This document shows positions 34,587 to 43,457 of a DNA stretch of 64,000 nucleotides, piece by piece (position 1 is the first letter of the stretch; each line of letters begins with the position of its first letter). Below the pieces are notes generated by a model, which was not told the DNA's origin, did no database searches, and saw only the letters and a list, made by a program, of their open reading frames with translations. This DNA is from UBA964 sp031382085 (lineage in GTDB: Bacteria > Pseudomonadota > Gammaproteobacteria > Steroidobacterales > Steroidobacteraceae): contig JANMYM010000014.1 in assembly GCA_031382085.1 (NCBI GenBank), positions 1 to 64,000 on the forward strand, written 5' to 3'. A program made the translations under genes and the position numbers.

Positions 34587-35744
34587 ATGCTGCAGCGACT
34601 GCGACCCGACCGATTGGGACTTGTGCTAACAGGCAGCGGGCTCGTGGCGCTGTTGTGGCTGCCGTTCGTCGTTTTCAAGACCAACCGCATCGTGCCGGGC
34701 GTGCCGCATGCGCTGCTCGAGGTGCTGCCAATCCCGGCTGCACTCACCTGCCTCGCGGCGTGGATCCTGGTCGCAGTCGCGGCGCTGTGGAGCCGGCATG
34801 CGCGATTGCGACTGGGCGCCGCGCTGCTCGGAATTATCATGCTGGCCTGGGCGATTGCTGCCGCCTGCAATGCGCTGACACCGGCGGGCAACCAGGTCGC
34901 TCGGGTCGCGCCAGGATCGGGTTTCTGGTTGCTGCTGGTGAGTCTCGCGCTGGTGGCCACCGATGCCGTGACCCGGCTGCAGCCCAGGCCCGCCCAGCGC
35001 GTGCTGTTGTTAGCACTGTTGGTCGCGGCGCTCAGCGGCGCGCTCGCGCTGGGGCTGTTCGACCAGTTGTCGATGATGCGCGAGTATGCCGTCAATGCCG
35101 AGCGTTTCGTGCGCGAGCTGCGCATGCACCTGCTGCTGGCGCTTGGATCGCTGGCCGCCGCGCTGCTGGTCGCGACGCCGGTTGGCATCCTGTGCCACCG
35201 CCTGCCCTGGCTGCGCGCGGGCATCCTTGGCGCCCTGAACTTCATCCAGACCATTCCCGCCATCGCCCTGTTCGGCATTTTGATGGTACCGCTCGCCGCG
35301 CTCGCCGCGGCTTCGCCGACGGCCGCCGCGTTAGGCATCCAGGGCATCGGTGCGGCGCCGGCGGTCGTGGCGCTGTTCCTGTACTCGCTGTTGCCGATCG
35401 TTGCTAACATGGTCACGGGACTGGGCCGCGTCTCGCCCAGCGCGGTGCTCGCGGCGCGCGGCATGGGCATGACCGCAGGCCAGATTCTGGCGCGCGTCGA
35501 GCTGCCGCTGGCGCTGCCGGTGATCCTCACCGGCATTCGCATCGTGCTGGTGCAGAATATTGGCCTGGTCGCGATTGCCGCGCTGATCGGCGCGGGCGGG
35601 CTCGGCGCCTTTATCTTCCAAGGTATCGGCCAGGCCGCGATCGACCTGGTACTGCTCGGCACCCTGCCCATTGTCGCGATCTCGTTTGGCGTTGCGGTGC
35701 TGCTGGATGCCTTCATAGAAACCATTGACCGGGTGCCGCGATGA
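34587..35744 (+). CDS. yehY: Osmoprotectant ABC importer, permease (YehY-like)
   Basis: A 385-residue inner-membrane permease. The N-terminal half holds about five extra helices (LVLTGSGLVALLWLPFVVF and others); the C-terminal half is the binding-protein-dependent transport domain with the EAA-like motif in AARGMGMTAGQILARVELPLALPVI. The extra N-terminal region matches the longer permease YehY rather than YehW. It begins right after the binding protein's stop and its end overlaps the ATPase gene by four bases (ATGA). Confidence 0.87.
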   Translation: MLQRLRPDRLGLVLTGSGLVALLWLPFVVFKTNRIVPGVPHALLEVLPIPAALTCLAAWILVAVAALWSRHARLRLGAALLGIIMLAWAIAAACNALTPAGNQVARVAPGSGFWLLLVSLALVATDAVTRLQPRPAQRVLLLALLVAALSGALALGLFDQLSMMREYAVNAERFVRELRMHLLLALGSLAAALLVATPVGILCHRLPWLRAGILGALNFIQTIPAIALFGILMVPLAALAAASPTAAALGIQGIGAAPAVVALFLYSLLPIVANMVTGLGRVSPSAVLAARGMGMTAGQILARVELPLALPVILTGIRIVLVQNIGLVAIAALIGAGGLGAFIFQGIGQAAIDLVLLGTLPIVAISFGVAVLLDAFIETIDRVPR

Positions 35745-36676
35745 TCACCATCGACCATGTCAGCAAGCAATACGGCGCCACGACCGTGGTCGACGATGTG
35801 TCCTTGCACATCGAACGCAATTCCATCTGCGTGATTGTCGGCAGTTCAGGTTCCGGCAAGACCACATTGTTACGGATGATCAACCGGCTGGTCGAACCGA
35901 GCCGGGGCCGGATCCTGATCGATGGCAAGGACGCGGCGCAGGAACCGCCGCATCTGCTACGCCGGCGCATCGGCTATGTGATCCAGGGCCACGGCCTCTT
36001 TCCGCATCGCAGCGTGGCCGACAACATCGCAACCGTGCCCCGTTTGTTAGGTTGGGATGCGGCGCGCATCGCGTCGCGGGTCACGACGTTGCTGGCGGCG
36101 CTGGACCTGGAACCCGCGAGCTTCGCGCACAAGTTTCCGCACCAGTTATCCGGCGGCCAGCAGCAACGGGTCGGCGTGGCGCGGGCGCTGGCAGCCGAAC
36201 CGGCGCTGCTCTTGATGGATGAGCCCTTTGGCGCGCTCGATCCCATCATCCGCAACAAGGCGCAGGATGACCTGCTCGCCATCCAGCGGAAATTCGGCAC
36301 GACCGTCGTGCTCGTCACGCATGACATCGACGAAGCGTTCCGCCTGGGCGATCGTGTCGCGGTGATGAGCGCCGGCCGCGTGCTGCAGTCGGGTCGCCCG
36401 GCCGAGCTGCTGCGCGCGCCCGCGGACCCGCTGGTGGCGCGCATGATCGGCACCTCGGATCGCGCGCTGCGCTTGTTGTCGCTGACCACGGCTGGCGAGG
36501 CCGCGCTCGCAGGCACGGCCACGGGACCCCAGGTCGCTGCCTCCGCCAGCCTGCGCGAGGTGCTGTCGGAACTGGTGTGGCGCGGTGCCGAGGGCGCGAC
36601 GGTGTTAGATGCCGCCGGCAATCCGGTCGGGCAATTGAACGTCGCCGCCATCCTCGCGCGCGGGCGCTCAGCCTGA
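35741..36676 (+). CDS. yehX: Osmoprotectant ABC importer, ATPase (YehX-like)
   Basis: A 311-residue ATP-binding subunit: Walker A GSSGSGKTTLL (about residues 34-44), Q-loop RIGYVIQGHGLFPH, signature LSGGQQQRVGVARAL, Walker B ALLLMDEPFGALD and switch His in VLVTHDIDEA. A C-terminal extension of about 80 residues after the core resembles the regulatory tail of betaine importers of this class. It overlaps the genes on both sides (four bases before, one base after). Confidence 0.93.
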   Translation: MITIDHVSKQYGATTVVDDVSLHIERNSICVIVGSSGSGKTTLLRMINRLVEPSRGRILIDGKDAAQEPPHLLRRRIGYVIQGHGLFPHRSVADNIATVPRLLGWDAARIASRVTTLLAALDLEPASFAHKFPHQLSGGQQQRVGVARALAAEPALLLMDEPFGALDPIIRNKAQDDLLAIQRKFGTTVVLVTHDIDEAFRLGDRVAVMSAGRVLQSGRPAELLRAPADPLVARMIGTSDRALRLLSLTTAGEAALAGTATGPQVAASASLREVLSELVWRGAEGATVLDAAGNPVGQLNVAAILARGRSA

Positions 36677-37416
36677 TGCGCTTCGTCGTTGCCGCGCTGC
36701 GCCTGGCGGCACTCGCTGCGCTGGTGGCGTTCTTGTGGACGCCGCAGACGTTTGCGCCGTTGTTTACACCGCTGACGCAATTCGGCGCGCCGCCGATTTA
36801 CGATCAGGGCGACCTGCTGACGCTGGCGTTAGCGCATCTCGGCACCGTCTGTGTCGCGGCGATCGCGAGCAGCCTGGTCGCGGTAGGACTCGGCATTCTG
36901 GTCACGCGCCCCGGCGGCGCAGAATTCCTGCCGCTGTCGCGCAGCCTGGTGAACATTGGCCAGACGTTTCCGCCGGTGGCGGTGCTCGCAGTCGCGGTGC
37001 CGCTGGTGGGATTCGGATTCAAACCAACATTGATCGCGCTGTTTGCCTATGGCCTGCTGCCGATCTTCGAGAACACGCTGGTCGGGCTGCAGACCTGTCC
37101 GCCCGCGGTCCTCGAAGCCGCCAATGCGATGGGCATGAGTGCCCGCCAGCGCCTGTGGTCGGTGGAATTGCCGCTGGCGCTGCCGCTTATTCTGGAAGGC
37201 GTGCGTCTGTCGCTGGTGATCAGCGTGGGCACGGCCACCATCGGCTCGACGGTTGCGGCGAGCGGACTCGGCGAAGTGATCATTGCCGGCCTGTTGTCGA
37301 ACAACACGGCCTTCATCCTGCAGGGCGCCCTGGTGACGGGTTTGATGGCCATCCTGCTCTACGACGGCATGGCACTGCTGGAACGGCGCATCTGTCGCCA
37401 CAGCCGCGTCGACTGA
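36676..37416 (+). CDS. yehW: Osmoprotectant ABC importer, permease (YehW-like)
   Basis: A 246-residue permease with about six helices and the conserved cytoplasmic loop EAANAMGMSARQRLWSVELP. The ATG overlaps the ATPase stop (TGATG), so it is translationally coupled; a longer open frame starting upstream is rejected because it lies inside the ATPase gene. It completes the osmF-yehY-yehX-yehW order. A desaturase-like gene follows 57 bases downstream. Confidence 0.9.
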   Translation: MRFVVAALRLAALAALVAFLWTPQTFAPLFTPLTQFGAPPIYDQGDLLTLALAHLGTVCVAAIASSLVAVGLGILVTRPGGAEFLPLSRSLVNIGQTFPPVAVLAVAVPLVGFGFKPTLIALFAYGLLPIFENTLVGLQTCPPAVLEAANAMGMSARQRLWSVELPLALPLILEGVRLSLVISVGTATIGSTVAASGLGEVIIAGLLSNNTAFILQGALVTGLMAILLYDGMALLERRICRHSRVD

Positions 37417-37473
37417 GTCACGGTATGTTCGTTAGCTGACAGCCGCGGGACGCAATTCGCTACAATCGCGTTC

Positions 37474-38409
37474 ATGATAGAAAGCCTGGATCAAGACTTG
37501 CCCGCTGCCGGGGTCGAATGGCCGACCCTGATATTGATCCTCGGCACCTTCGGCGCCTGGCTGGCGCTTACGGCCGCTTATAACCACCTGCCATTCGTGA
37601 TCGTCGCGCCTTTGCTCGTGGTACTGCTAACACTTTACGGTTCCCTGCAGCATGAAACCATTCATGGTCATCCGACACGCAACAACTTTGTCAATCGCGC
37701 GCTGACCGCGGCGCCACTGCTGCTGTGGTTGCCGTATGAGCGTTATCGCGCCAACCACCTCAAACACCACCATGACGAGCGGCTTACGGATCCGCTCGAC
37801 GACCCGGAGTCCTTTTACTGGACGCCTGAAGAGTGGCAGCACCTGAACCCGCTGACGCGCGCGATTTTCTACGCACAGCAGACACTCGCGGGCCGCATTT
37901 TCCTCGGCTCGTGGTGGGTGATCGGCCAGTTTTGGCGGATCGAAATCCGCGCCTTGATTCGCAACGAGAAAAATCTGCGCCGAGACTGGTTTGTGCATCT
38001 CTTGCTGTGCGTGCCCATGGTGCTGTGGGTATCCCAAGTCTGCGGTATGCCCATCTGGCTGTATGTGCTCGCACTGGTCATTCCCAGCAATGGCATCCTG
38101 TTGATTCGCTCCTTCGCGGAACACCGCGCCCGGCCCGCGGTGCATCAACGCATCGCAGTCGTTGAGGGGTCGCGAATCCTGGGCCCGCTGTTCCTGTTCA
38201 ACAGTTTGCACGCCTTGCATCACGCTGCGCCGGGAATTCCCTGGTACCGCTTGAATGAATTGTACCGCCGCACGCGCGAACAACTGCTCGAGGAAAATGG
38301 CGGACTCGTTTATCGAAGCTATTTCGACGTGGCGCGGCGCTTCCTGTTCCGCGCTCACGATCTGCCACAGCACCCGCAAGGCCGGGTGCCGTCGACTCAG
38401 GCAGGTTGA
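37474..38409 (+). CDS. Membrane fatty-acid-desaturase-family di-iron protein
   Basis: A 311-residue integral membrane protein with the three His boxes of the desaturase/hydroxylase family: HETIHGH (about residue 59), HLKHHHDE (about residue 94) and the late HALHH (about residue 251), with four or so hydrophobic segments. Such enzymes use an iron pair and oxygen to desaturate or hydroxylate a substrate, usually a lipid. The gene is flanked by the importer operon on one side and the PhnD-like/MttB genes (convergent, 13-base overlap of ends) on the other, so a role in oxidising a methylated amine or carotenoid/lipid are both open. No redox partner is adjacent. Confidence 0.85.
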   Translation: MIESLDQDLPAAGVEWPTLILILGTFGAWLALTAAYNHLPFVIVAPLLVVLLTLYGSLQHETIHGHPTRNNFVNRALTAAPLLLWLPYERYRANHLKHHHDERLTDPLDDPESFYWTPEEWQHLNPLTRAIFYAQQTLAGRIFLGSWWVIGQFWRIEIRALIRNEKNLRRDWFVHLLLCVPMVLWVSQVCGMPIWLYVLALVIPSNGILLIRSFAEHRARPAVHQRIAVVEGSRILGPLFLFNSLHALHHAAPGIPWYRLNELYRRTREQLLEENGGLVYRSYFDVARRFLFRAHDLPQHPQGRVPSTQAG

Positions 38410-39212
38410 GCGTAGCCGGCCTGCAGGGCCGCCCGGTCCCGGGCGAGCAGTGGTGCGTACGATGCGGCGTCCACGCTCGCAAAGCCATCCAGCAGCAAAC
38501 CATCGGCAAGACTCGAAAACCACGGCTGCGTCCTGGCATTCAGGAACGCGGTACGCAGCGCCGCCGTCATCGCAGCCGGCGCGGTGTTAGACGCGACGAA
38601 TGCCGGCAACGGCGCGGTCTCAGTGGCATCCAACACGCGAATATCCTGCGTGAGGGCCGGCGCATGCCGCGCGATCAGTGCATGCCAGTAGGAATCCAGC
38701 GGGCCGATATCGATGCGGCGCTCGCGAACGCTGTCCAGCACCCTGCGAGCGGTGATGAGGTCGCCCTGCATCTCGCGGTATAGCCTCGGCCGTGCGCGCG
38801 TCCGGTAACGCAGCAGATGATGTCGAAAGGCATTGAATCCGGAATGTGAGTGCGCGACGGTGAAACCCGCGCGGCCACCGAACGTATCTTCAAGGGTCTG
38901 GAAGGCCGCGTCGCGATGCACGATCAGGTCGCTGCGATACAGCGCGCCGCCCGCGGCCCAGGCGGCGCGCGGAATCGGTGCCGCAAGGGGTATCACCGGC
39001 GCGAGCTGCGTCGCAATCGGAAAGCCGCACATGAAGACCGCGCCGAGGTCCGGGCGCGCCCAAAGTTGCTCGAGCGGCTGCGGCGCCGGATAGGAAAAGT
39101 AGCTCATGCGAACACCTGCGTCGCCCGCCACATGCTGCAGCAATTCGCGCCAGGCGGCCTCCACCTCCGGCGTCACCGCATACATGCGGGCGTTCATCAG
39201 CCACTGCGTCAC
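38397..39212 (-). CDS. PhnD/SsuA-type substrate-binding-like protein without signal peptide
   Basis: A 271-residue protein with the PhnD-like fold pattern: LWARPDLGAVFMCGFPIA, LYRSDLIVHRDAAFQTLEDTFG, AHSHSGFNAFRHHLL, then VRERRIDIGPLDSYWHALI. ABC binding proteins of this family are normally periplasmic, but the N-terminus (MTQWLMNARMYAVTPEVE) has no signal peptide, so this one may work in the cytoplasm. Its ATG overlaps the stop of the MttB-type gene (ATGA), so the two are made together. It may bind the methylated substrate or a product for the methyltransferase, which is an inference from the pairing. Confidence 0.8.
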   Translation of the reverse strand: MTQWLMNARMYAVTPEVEAAWRELLQHVAGDAGVRMSYFSYPAPQPLEQLWARPDLGAVFMCGFPIATQLAPVIPLAAPIPRAAWAAGGALYRSDLIVHRDAAFQTLEDTFGGRAGFTVAHSHSGFNAFRHHLLRYRTRARPRLYREMQGDLITARRVLDSVRERRIDIGPLDSYWHALIARHAPALTQDIRVLDATETAPLPAFVASNTAPAAMTAALRTAFLNARTQPWFSSLADGLLLDGFASVDAASYAPLLARDRAALQAGYAQPA

Positions 39213-40744
39213 GTCGCACCCAGCTCGCGAGTCCGGCGCGCGACAAACGCCTCGATCGCCTCCTTGACCGCAGGATCGAGCGGCGGCGGCACATACTCAG
39301 CTAACAGCTTCTTCCAGATGCCGGTCGCGCGCTGCGTCGCATTGAGCGCGCCGGCGTCCTGCCAGTTTTCATAGTTTCTCCAGTCCGACAGCAGCGGACG
39401 GTAAAAGGCCGTTTCGTAGCGCGCCAGCGTATGTGCGGTGCCGAAAAAATGGCCGCCCACCGGAACTTCCGCGATCGCATCGACCGCAAGATCATCGTCG
39501 CTGAAACTCACCGGCTTCAGGATCTCGGCCCAGTTGCGCAGCAGCTCGGCGTCAACGACGATTTTTTCCAGCGACGCCGACAAGCCGCCTTCGAGCCAGC
39601 CGGCGGCGTGGTTGATCAGGTGGCTGTGGCTCAGGATTGCCGCCTGCAGGGAAAACGCGGTTTCGTAGGTCGATTGCGCGTCGACGGTGGGCGACGCGTT
39701 GACGGCGCTGGTGCGCACCGGGATCTTCAGACGGCGGCCGATTTGCGCGCTGGCGATGACCGCCTGCACATACTCGGGCGTGCCAAAGGCCGGCGATCCG
39801 GTGCGCATATCCACATTGGAGGTGAAACTGCCGAGCACGCAAGGCGTACCGGGCCGCAACATCTGGCACAACACAATCACAGCGAGCGCCTCGGCCGTCT
39901 GTTGCACCAACGCGCCAGCTAACGTGATCGGCGCCATCGCGCCCATCAGCGTGAAAGGGGTAATGACGACGCACTGGCCATGGCGCGCCATCACCATGAT
40001 GTTATCGAGAATCTCCTCATCCACCCGGCGCGGCGAATTGACATTGGTCACGGTCATCAGCGTGGGCCGTGATGCGAGATCCTGGACACTGCAGCCATGC
40101 TCGATGGCCGACATCGCAATCGCATCCTCGGCCTGCACGCCGCCAACGCCGCGTGCTGCCCAAACGATGTCCGAACATTCGATATGCGCCTGGTAAGCCG
40201 CCAGGTGCCGTATCGGGACCGGCACGTCGACCGGCTCGACCACGATGCCGCCCTGCCAATGCAGGATGCCGAGTGCATGGGTCAGCCGCAGAATATCGCG
40301 GAAGCTCTGCAGGTTGCCGTAGCGGCGGCCATGCTCCGCATCGCTGATGTTAGGTGCGCCGTTGACCGGCCCGAAATTCACGACCGTGCCACCGACATGC
40401 AGATGCCGGGCTGCGTTGCGCGCATGCAGGACAAATTGCTCCGGCGCGTGCGCGAGATGGGCTTGAATCACCTCGCGTCCGAGGCGCACGATCTGCGTTG
40501 CCTCGTCGACCAGCGCACCACCGCGGCGGAATACTGCAAGCGCCGCGGTGCTGCGAATTTCAATCCCGGTCTCTTCCAGCACCCGATAAGCCGCGCTCAG
40601 GATGCGCTCCAGCTGCTCGGCGCTGAGAACTTCGAGTGGTGGCCAGGGATTGGTGAGGCGCGCCAGAGGCGCCAACGTCGCGCCAGGATTGCGGGGCATA
40701 CGGTGGCGGTCGCGCCGGCGCGATCCAGACGGAACTTCAGTCAT
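39209..40744 (-). CDS. Trimethylamine methyltransferase (MttB)-family protein lacking pyrrolysine
   Basis: A 511-residue member of the MttB superfamily, recognised from FVLHARNAARHLHVGG, VNFGPVNGAPNISD, LDNIMVMARHGQCVVITPFTLMGAM, and DAQSTYETAFSLQAAIL. The founding MttB reads an in-frame UAG as pyrrolysine. This gene has none, placing it with the non-pyrrolysine members that demethylate glycine betaine, proline betaine, carnitine and similar compounds. Those enzymes hand the methyl group to a corrinoid protein, but no corrinoid protein or reactivase gene is within the window. The first codon at 40744 or the ATG 15 codons later (MPRNPG) are both possible. The betaine-type importer nearby supports a quaternary-amine substrate. 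Confidence 0.88.
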   Translation of the reverse strand: MTEVPSGSRRRDRHRMPRNPGATLAPLARLTNPWPPLEVLSAEQLERILSAAYRVLEETGIEIRSTAALAVFRRGGALVDEATQIVRLGREVIQAHLAHAPEQFVLHARNAARHLHVGGTVVNFGPVNGAPNISDAEHGRRYGNLQSFRDILRLTHALGILHWQGGIVVEPVDVPVPIRHLAAYQAHIECSDIVWAARGVGGVQAEDAIAMSAIEHGCSVQDLASRPTLMTVTNVNSPRRVDEEILDNIMVMARHGQCVVITPFTLMGAMAPITLAGALVQQTAEALAVIVLCQMLRPGTPCVLGSFTSNVDMRTGSPAFGTPEYVQAVIASAQIGRRLKIPVRTSAVNASPTVDAQSTYETAFSLQAAILSHSHLINHAAGWLEGGLSASLEKIVVDAELLRNWAEILKPVSFSDDDLAVDAIAEVPVGGHFFGTAHTLARYETAFYRPLLSDWRNYENWQDAGALNATQRATGIWKKLLAEYVPPPLDPAVKEAIEAFVARRTRELGAT

Positions 40745-40820
40745 CGTGCCGATACTGCGCTAAAGCTGCGACCGCACGCAACCGCACGACCACGCCCGGC
40801 AATTATCTCCTGCAAGAAAA

Positions 40821-40849
40821 AGGGCGGGCTGGATATTTCAGCCCGCCCT
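40821..40849 (-). terminator. Intrinsic terminator of the 41-43 kb TonB receptor gene
   Basis: Positions 40821-40831 and 40839-40849 form a perfect 11-bp GC-rich stem with a seven-base loop. Read on the minus strand, the stem is followed directly by TTTTTC (the A-run at 40817-40820 and neighbours), which is the classical layout. It is 24 bases past the receptor's stop. Confidence 0.92.
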
Positions 40850-40872
40850 CGGTCCAACGTCCGTCCCGTCTG

Positions 40873-43275
40873 TTAGAAATTCCAGCGCGCTGTCACACCG
40901 TAGGTACGCGGCGGGTTGGTCAGATAGCCAACACGGGCACTGCGGCCGCGCTCGTAATCGAGCGCCAGGCGCGCGCGCTCGTCGCCGACGTTGCTGACGT
41001 AGCCCGCGAACTCCCAGCGGTCGTTGCGGATACCGGCGCGCAGGTTGCCGATGTCGTAGGCCGGCAGTTCAGGATTGAACTGGAAAACTGTGTTAGCTGG
41101 CGGCGCGCCGAAGCCGATAAGGCGCGCGGCACCCGGGACTCCGCCACCGATCTGGCCGAAATTCGCCTGCGTGTTTTCGAACTGCGCAATTGACGAGCCT
41201 ACATGCTGCCAGGTGAGATTGGCGAAAAATTCACGCTCCGACGCCATCCGCATGTTGAAGCCCACGCTCGCAACGGCCTGGAATTTCGCCGCCGTCGGCA
41301 ATCGTGTGCCATCTTTCAAGCCGCCGATGACCGTGCGCGCGCCGTTAGCTGCTACCGATTCGACCGACGAGTCGAGTTCGGCGTGGGTCCACGTGGCGGA
41401 AACGCCGAAGTCCCAATTTTCGTTGGCCCGCGCAAACAACTCCGCTTCGATACCGGTGCTGTGCGCCTTGGGTACGTTGTAAATGATACGTGACGAGCAG
41501 GTGCCGGCGGTCACGGTTGCCTGCAGGTCGCGAAGCTGGTTGTAGAAGCCCGCAACGTTGAAGGTGATGCGACGGTCCGCACTGCGCAGCTTGGCGCCGA
41601 TTTCGATGCTCTGATTGGTCTCGTCATCCCAGTTGCCGACACCGCCGAACGTGACGCGATCCTGCGCCGAGCACAAGGGCAGGTTGATGGGATCGTTGAT
41701 GCCACCCAGGCGGAAGCCGCGCGCGGCCTGCAGGTTGAACTGCGCATTCTCGTTCAATTTGTAGCTGAGAATCAGGCGCGGCGACACGCCGTTGGAATCG
41801 GTTGACGCAGGCACGCCTCCCGCAGGAGTGGCATCGGCAAAAAAGCCGCCGAAGTTGAGCACCCGATCCTCGTCGAACTTGTAGTAGCGCAAACCACCGG
41901 TGAGCCGCCAGGCATCGTTGAAGCGATACGTGCCTTCACCGAACGCCGCGAACTGCTTGAGCTTGTAGAACAGGTTCGAATAGAAAGGTGTGTTAGGTGG
42001 CGCGTTCAGCTGCGAACTGACCACAGCAAACAAACGCTGCGTGATCGCGTCATAGCCCGGCGTCGGCAGATTCTGGCCATAGCGACGATCCACGTCCTGG
42101 TAGAACACGCCCGCGACCCACTGCACGGGCTCGTCGCCGTTCGATGACAATCGCAGTTCCTGGCTGAATACCTTGAGCTTGGTGGTGTCGAAAAGCGGTG
42201 AGCTGATGCGCACTTCGGCGGCCGTGCCACCCACGTCAAAGGTCACGCTACCCGTCAGCTGCGTGGCATCGCGCAGGACCACGACCTTGCGGTCCGTGTA
42301 TGAAGTCACCGAGGTCAGGGTCGTCGAACCAAAGTTGTATTCGACTTTGACATCGGCGAGCTTGAAATCATCGGTGATACCTTCGCGCTGCTGAGTGTAT
42401 TGCTGCAGATCGCCGATGGTCACCCGTGGCTGCGTGGTCGTGTAGGGATTGCCCAGAATATTGAAGAGATCGACGCGCGGATAGCCGTCGGTTTCCAACT
42501 TCTGGTAGACGATGCGCGGCGTGATCGTCAGGTTTTCGTTAGGTGCGAACAACATGGCCACACGCGCACCGGTGCGATCGGCCTGGTTGACATCCTTCTT
42601 GATCGCGCCGCCCGGCTGGATCGCATCGATGAACCCGGGCAGGCGGTTGTAGTACGCGGCCACACGCAACGCGGCGGTCTCGCCGATCGGCGCATTGATG
42701 ACGCCGCGCACAGCGCCACCGGTGTCGCCATCGGTGACGCTGCTCAGGCCGAGCTCAGCCGAGCCTTCGAATTTTCCGAGCTTGGGCTGCTGCGTGATAT
42801 AGCGCAGCGTGCCCGACAAGGAACCGGAGCCGAACAGCGTGCCCTGCGGACCGCGCAGCACCTCAAAGCGCTGCAGATCGTAAAGTTCGAGATCCGGCGT
42901 AAACAGCGCGACGGAAATCGGCGACTCATCCAAGTAGATGCCGACCTGCTCCTTGACGCCGGGCTGATCGCGAATGACCTGGCCGGCGCTGATGCCCCGC
43001 ATGGCGACCTGGCTTTGACCCGGACCAAGATCGGCAATGCTCAGGCTGGCGACGTTGCGCGCCAGATCCACGAGGCCCGTGACGTTGGCACGACGTATCT
43101 GCTCCTGACTGGGGGCGGCCACGGAAAATGGCACGTCCTGCAACGACGTTTCGCGCTTCTGCGCCGTGACGATGATCTCCTCCAGCGCCTTTTCGTCCTG
43201 AGCCTGGGCTGGCGGCGCAATGACCTGTAACAGGGCTGCCGCAAAAGCGGGTATCCACCGAGCTATCCGATTCAT
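40873..43275 (-). CDS. TonB-dependent outer-membrane receptor
   Basis: An 800-residue receptor. ATG 43275 is preferred over GTG 43287 because GGAGA sits six to ten bases upstream of it. Signal peptide (RWIPAFAAALLQVIAPPAQAQ), TonB-box region LEEIIVTAQKRETSLQDVP, plug with FEVLRGPQGTLFGSGSLSG, and a barrel ending GVTARWNF with a terminal Phe. The FGSGSLSGTLRY wording differs from the other two receptors in the window, so it belongs to a different subfamily. It is divergent from a cation efflux gene and stands after (not in line with) the MttB genes. Substrate unknown. Confidence 0.93.
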   Translation of the reverse strand: MNRIARWIPAFAAALLQVIAPPAQAQDEKALEEIIVTAQKRETSLQDVPFSVAAPSQEQIRRANVTGLVDLARNVASLSIADLGPGQSQVAMRGISAGQVIRDQPGVKEQVGIYLDESPISVALFTPDLELYDLQRFEVLRGPQGTLFGSGSLSGTLRYITQQPKLGKFEGSAELGLSSVTDGDTGGAVRGVINAPIGETAALRVAAYYNRLPGFIDAIQPGGAIKKDVNQADRTGARVAMLFAPNENLTITPRIVYQKLETDGYPRVDLFNILGNPYTTTQPRVTIGDLQQYTQQREGITDDFKLADVKVEYNFGSTTLTSVTSYTDRKVVVLRDATQLTGSVTFDVGGTAAEVRISSPLFDTTKLKVFSQELRLSSNGDEPVQWVAGVFYQDVDRRYGQNLPTPGYDAITQRLFAVVSSQLNAPPNTPFYSNLFYKLKQFAAFGEGTYRFNDAWRLTGGLRYYKFDEDRVLNFGGFFADATPAGGVPASTDSNGVSPRLILSYKLNENAQFNLQAARGFRLGGINDPINLPLCSAQDRVTFGGVGNWDDETNQSIEIGAKLRSADRRITFNVAGFYNQLRDLQATVTAGTCSSRIIYNVPKAHSTGIEAELFARANENWDFGVSATWTHAELDSSVESVAANGARTVIGGLKDGTRLPTAAKFQAVASVGFNMRMASEREFFANLTWQHVGSSIAQFENTQANFGQIGGGVPGAARLIGFGAPPANTVFQFNPELPAYDIGNLRAGIRNDRWEFAGYVSNVGDERARLALDYERGRSARVGYLTNPPRTYGVTARWNF

Positions 43276-43349
43276 AGCGATCTCCACATTTTCTGTTGAT
43301 TGTTGTGCGCGGCAAACAAGCTGTCGCTGCTACCAATTGCGCGACTCTA

Positions 43350-43404
43350 AACACTTGATTGCACTGCGGCAAGTGTTGACGAGAATTCGTTGTATCTACA
43401 CAAC
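43350..43404. promoter_or_regulatory. Inverted repeats between divergent TonB receptor and CDF genes
   Basis: Two inverted repeats are visible: AACACTTG (43350-43357) with CAAGTGTT (43370-43377), and GTTGT (43389-43393) with ACAAC (43400-43404). They lie midway in the 182-base gap between divergent genes and could be operator sites for a repressor acting on either gene. This is by eye only. Confidence 0.4.
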
Positions 43405-43457
43405 AAATCGTTGACTATCACGGATCGGCTGCCACTGAGCGACGCGCACTTCAAGAC

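Noticed and set aside
33962..35407. A 481-codon plus-strand open frame across the importer genes
   Set aside because: It overlaps osmF and yehY in another frame and is Arg/Gly/Ala-rich low-complexity sequence, the usual by-product of GC-rich coding DNA.
34556..35809. A 417-codon minus-strand open frame
   Set aside because: It is the antisense of yehY, whose ABC permease motifs are clear; the antisense product has no recognisable domain.
39209..40744. MttB gene as a pyrrolysine-containing trimethylamine methyltransferase
   Set aside because: The frame has no internal TAG, and no pyl genes are present, so it is a non-pyrrolysine family member.
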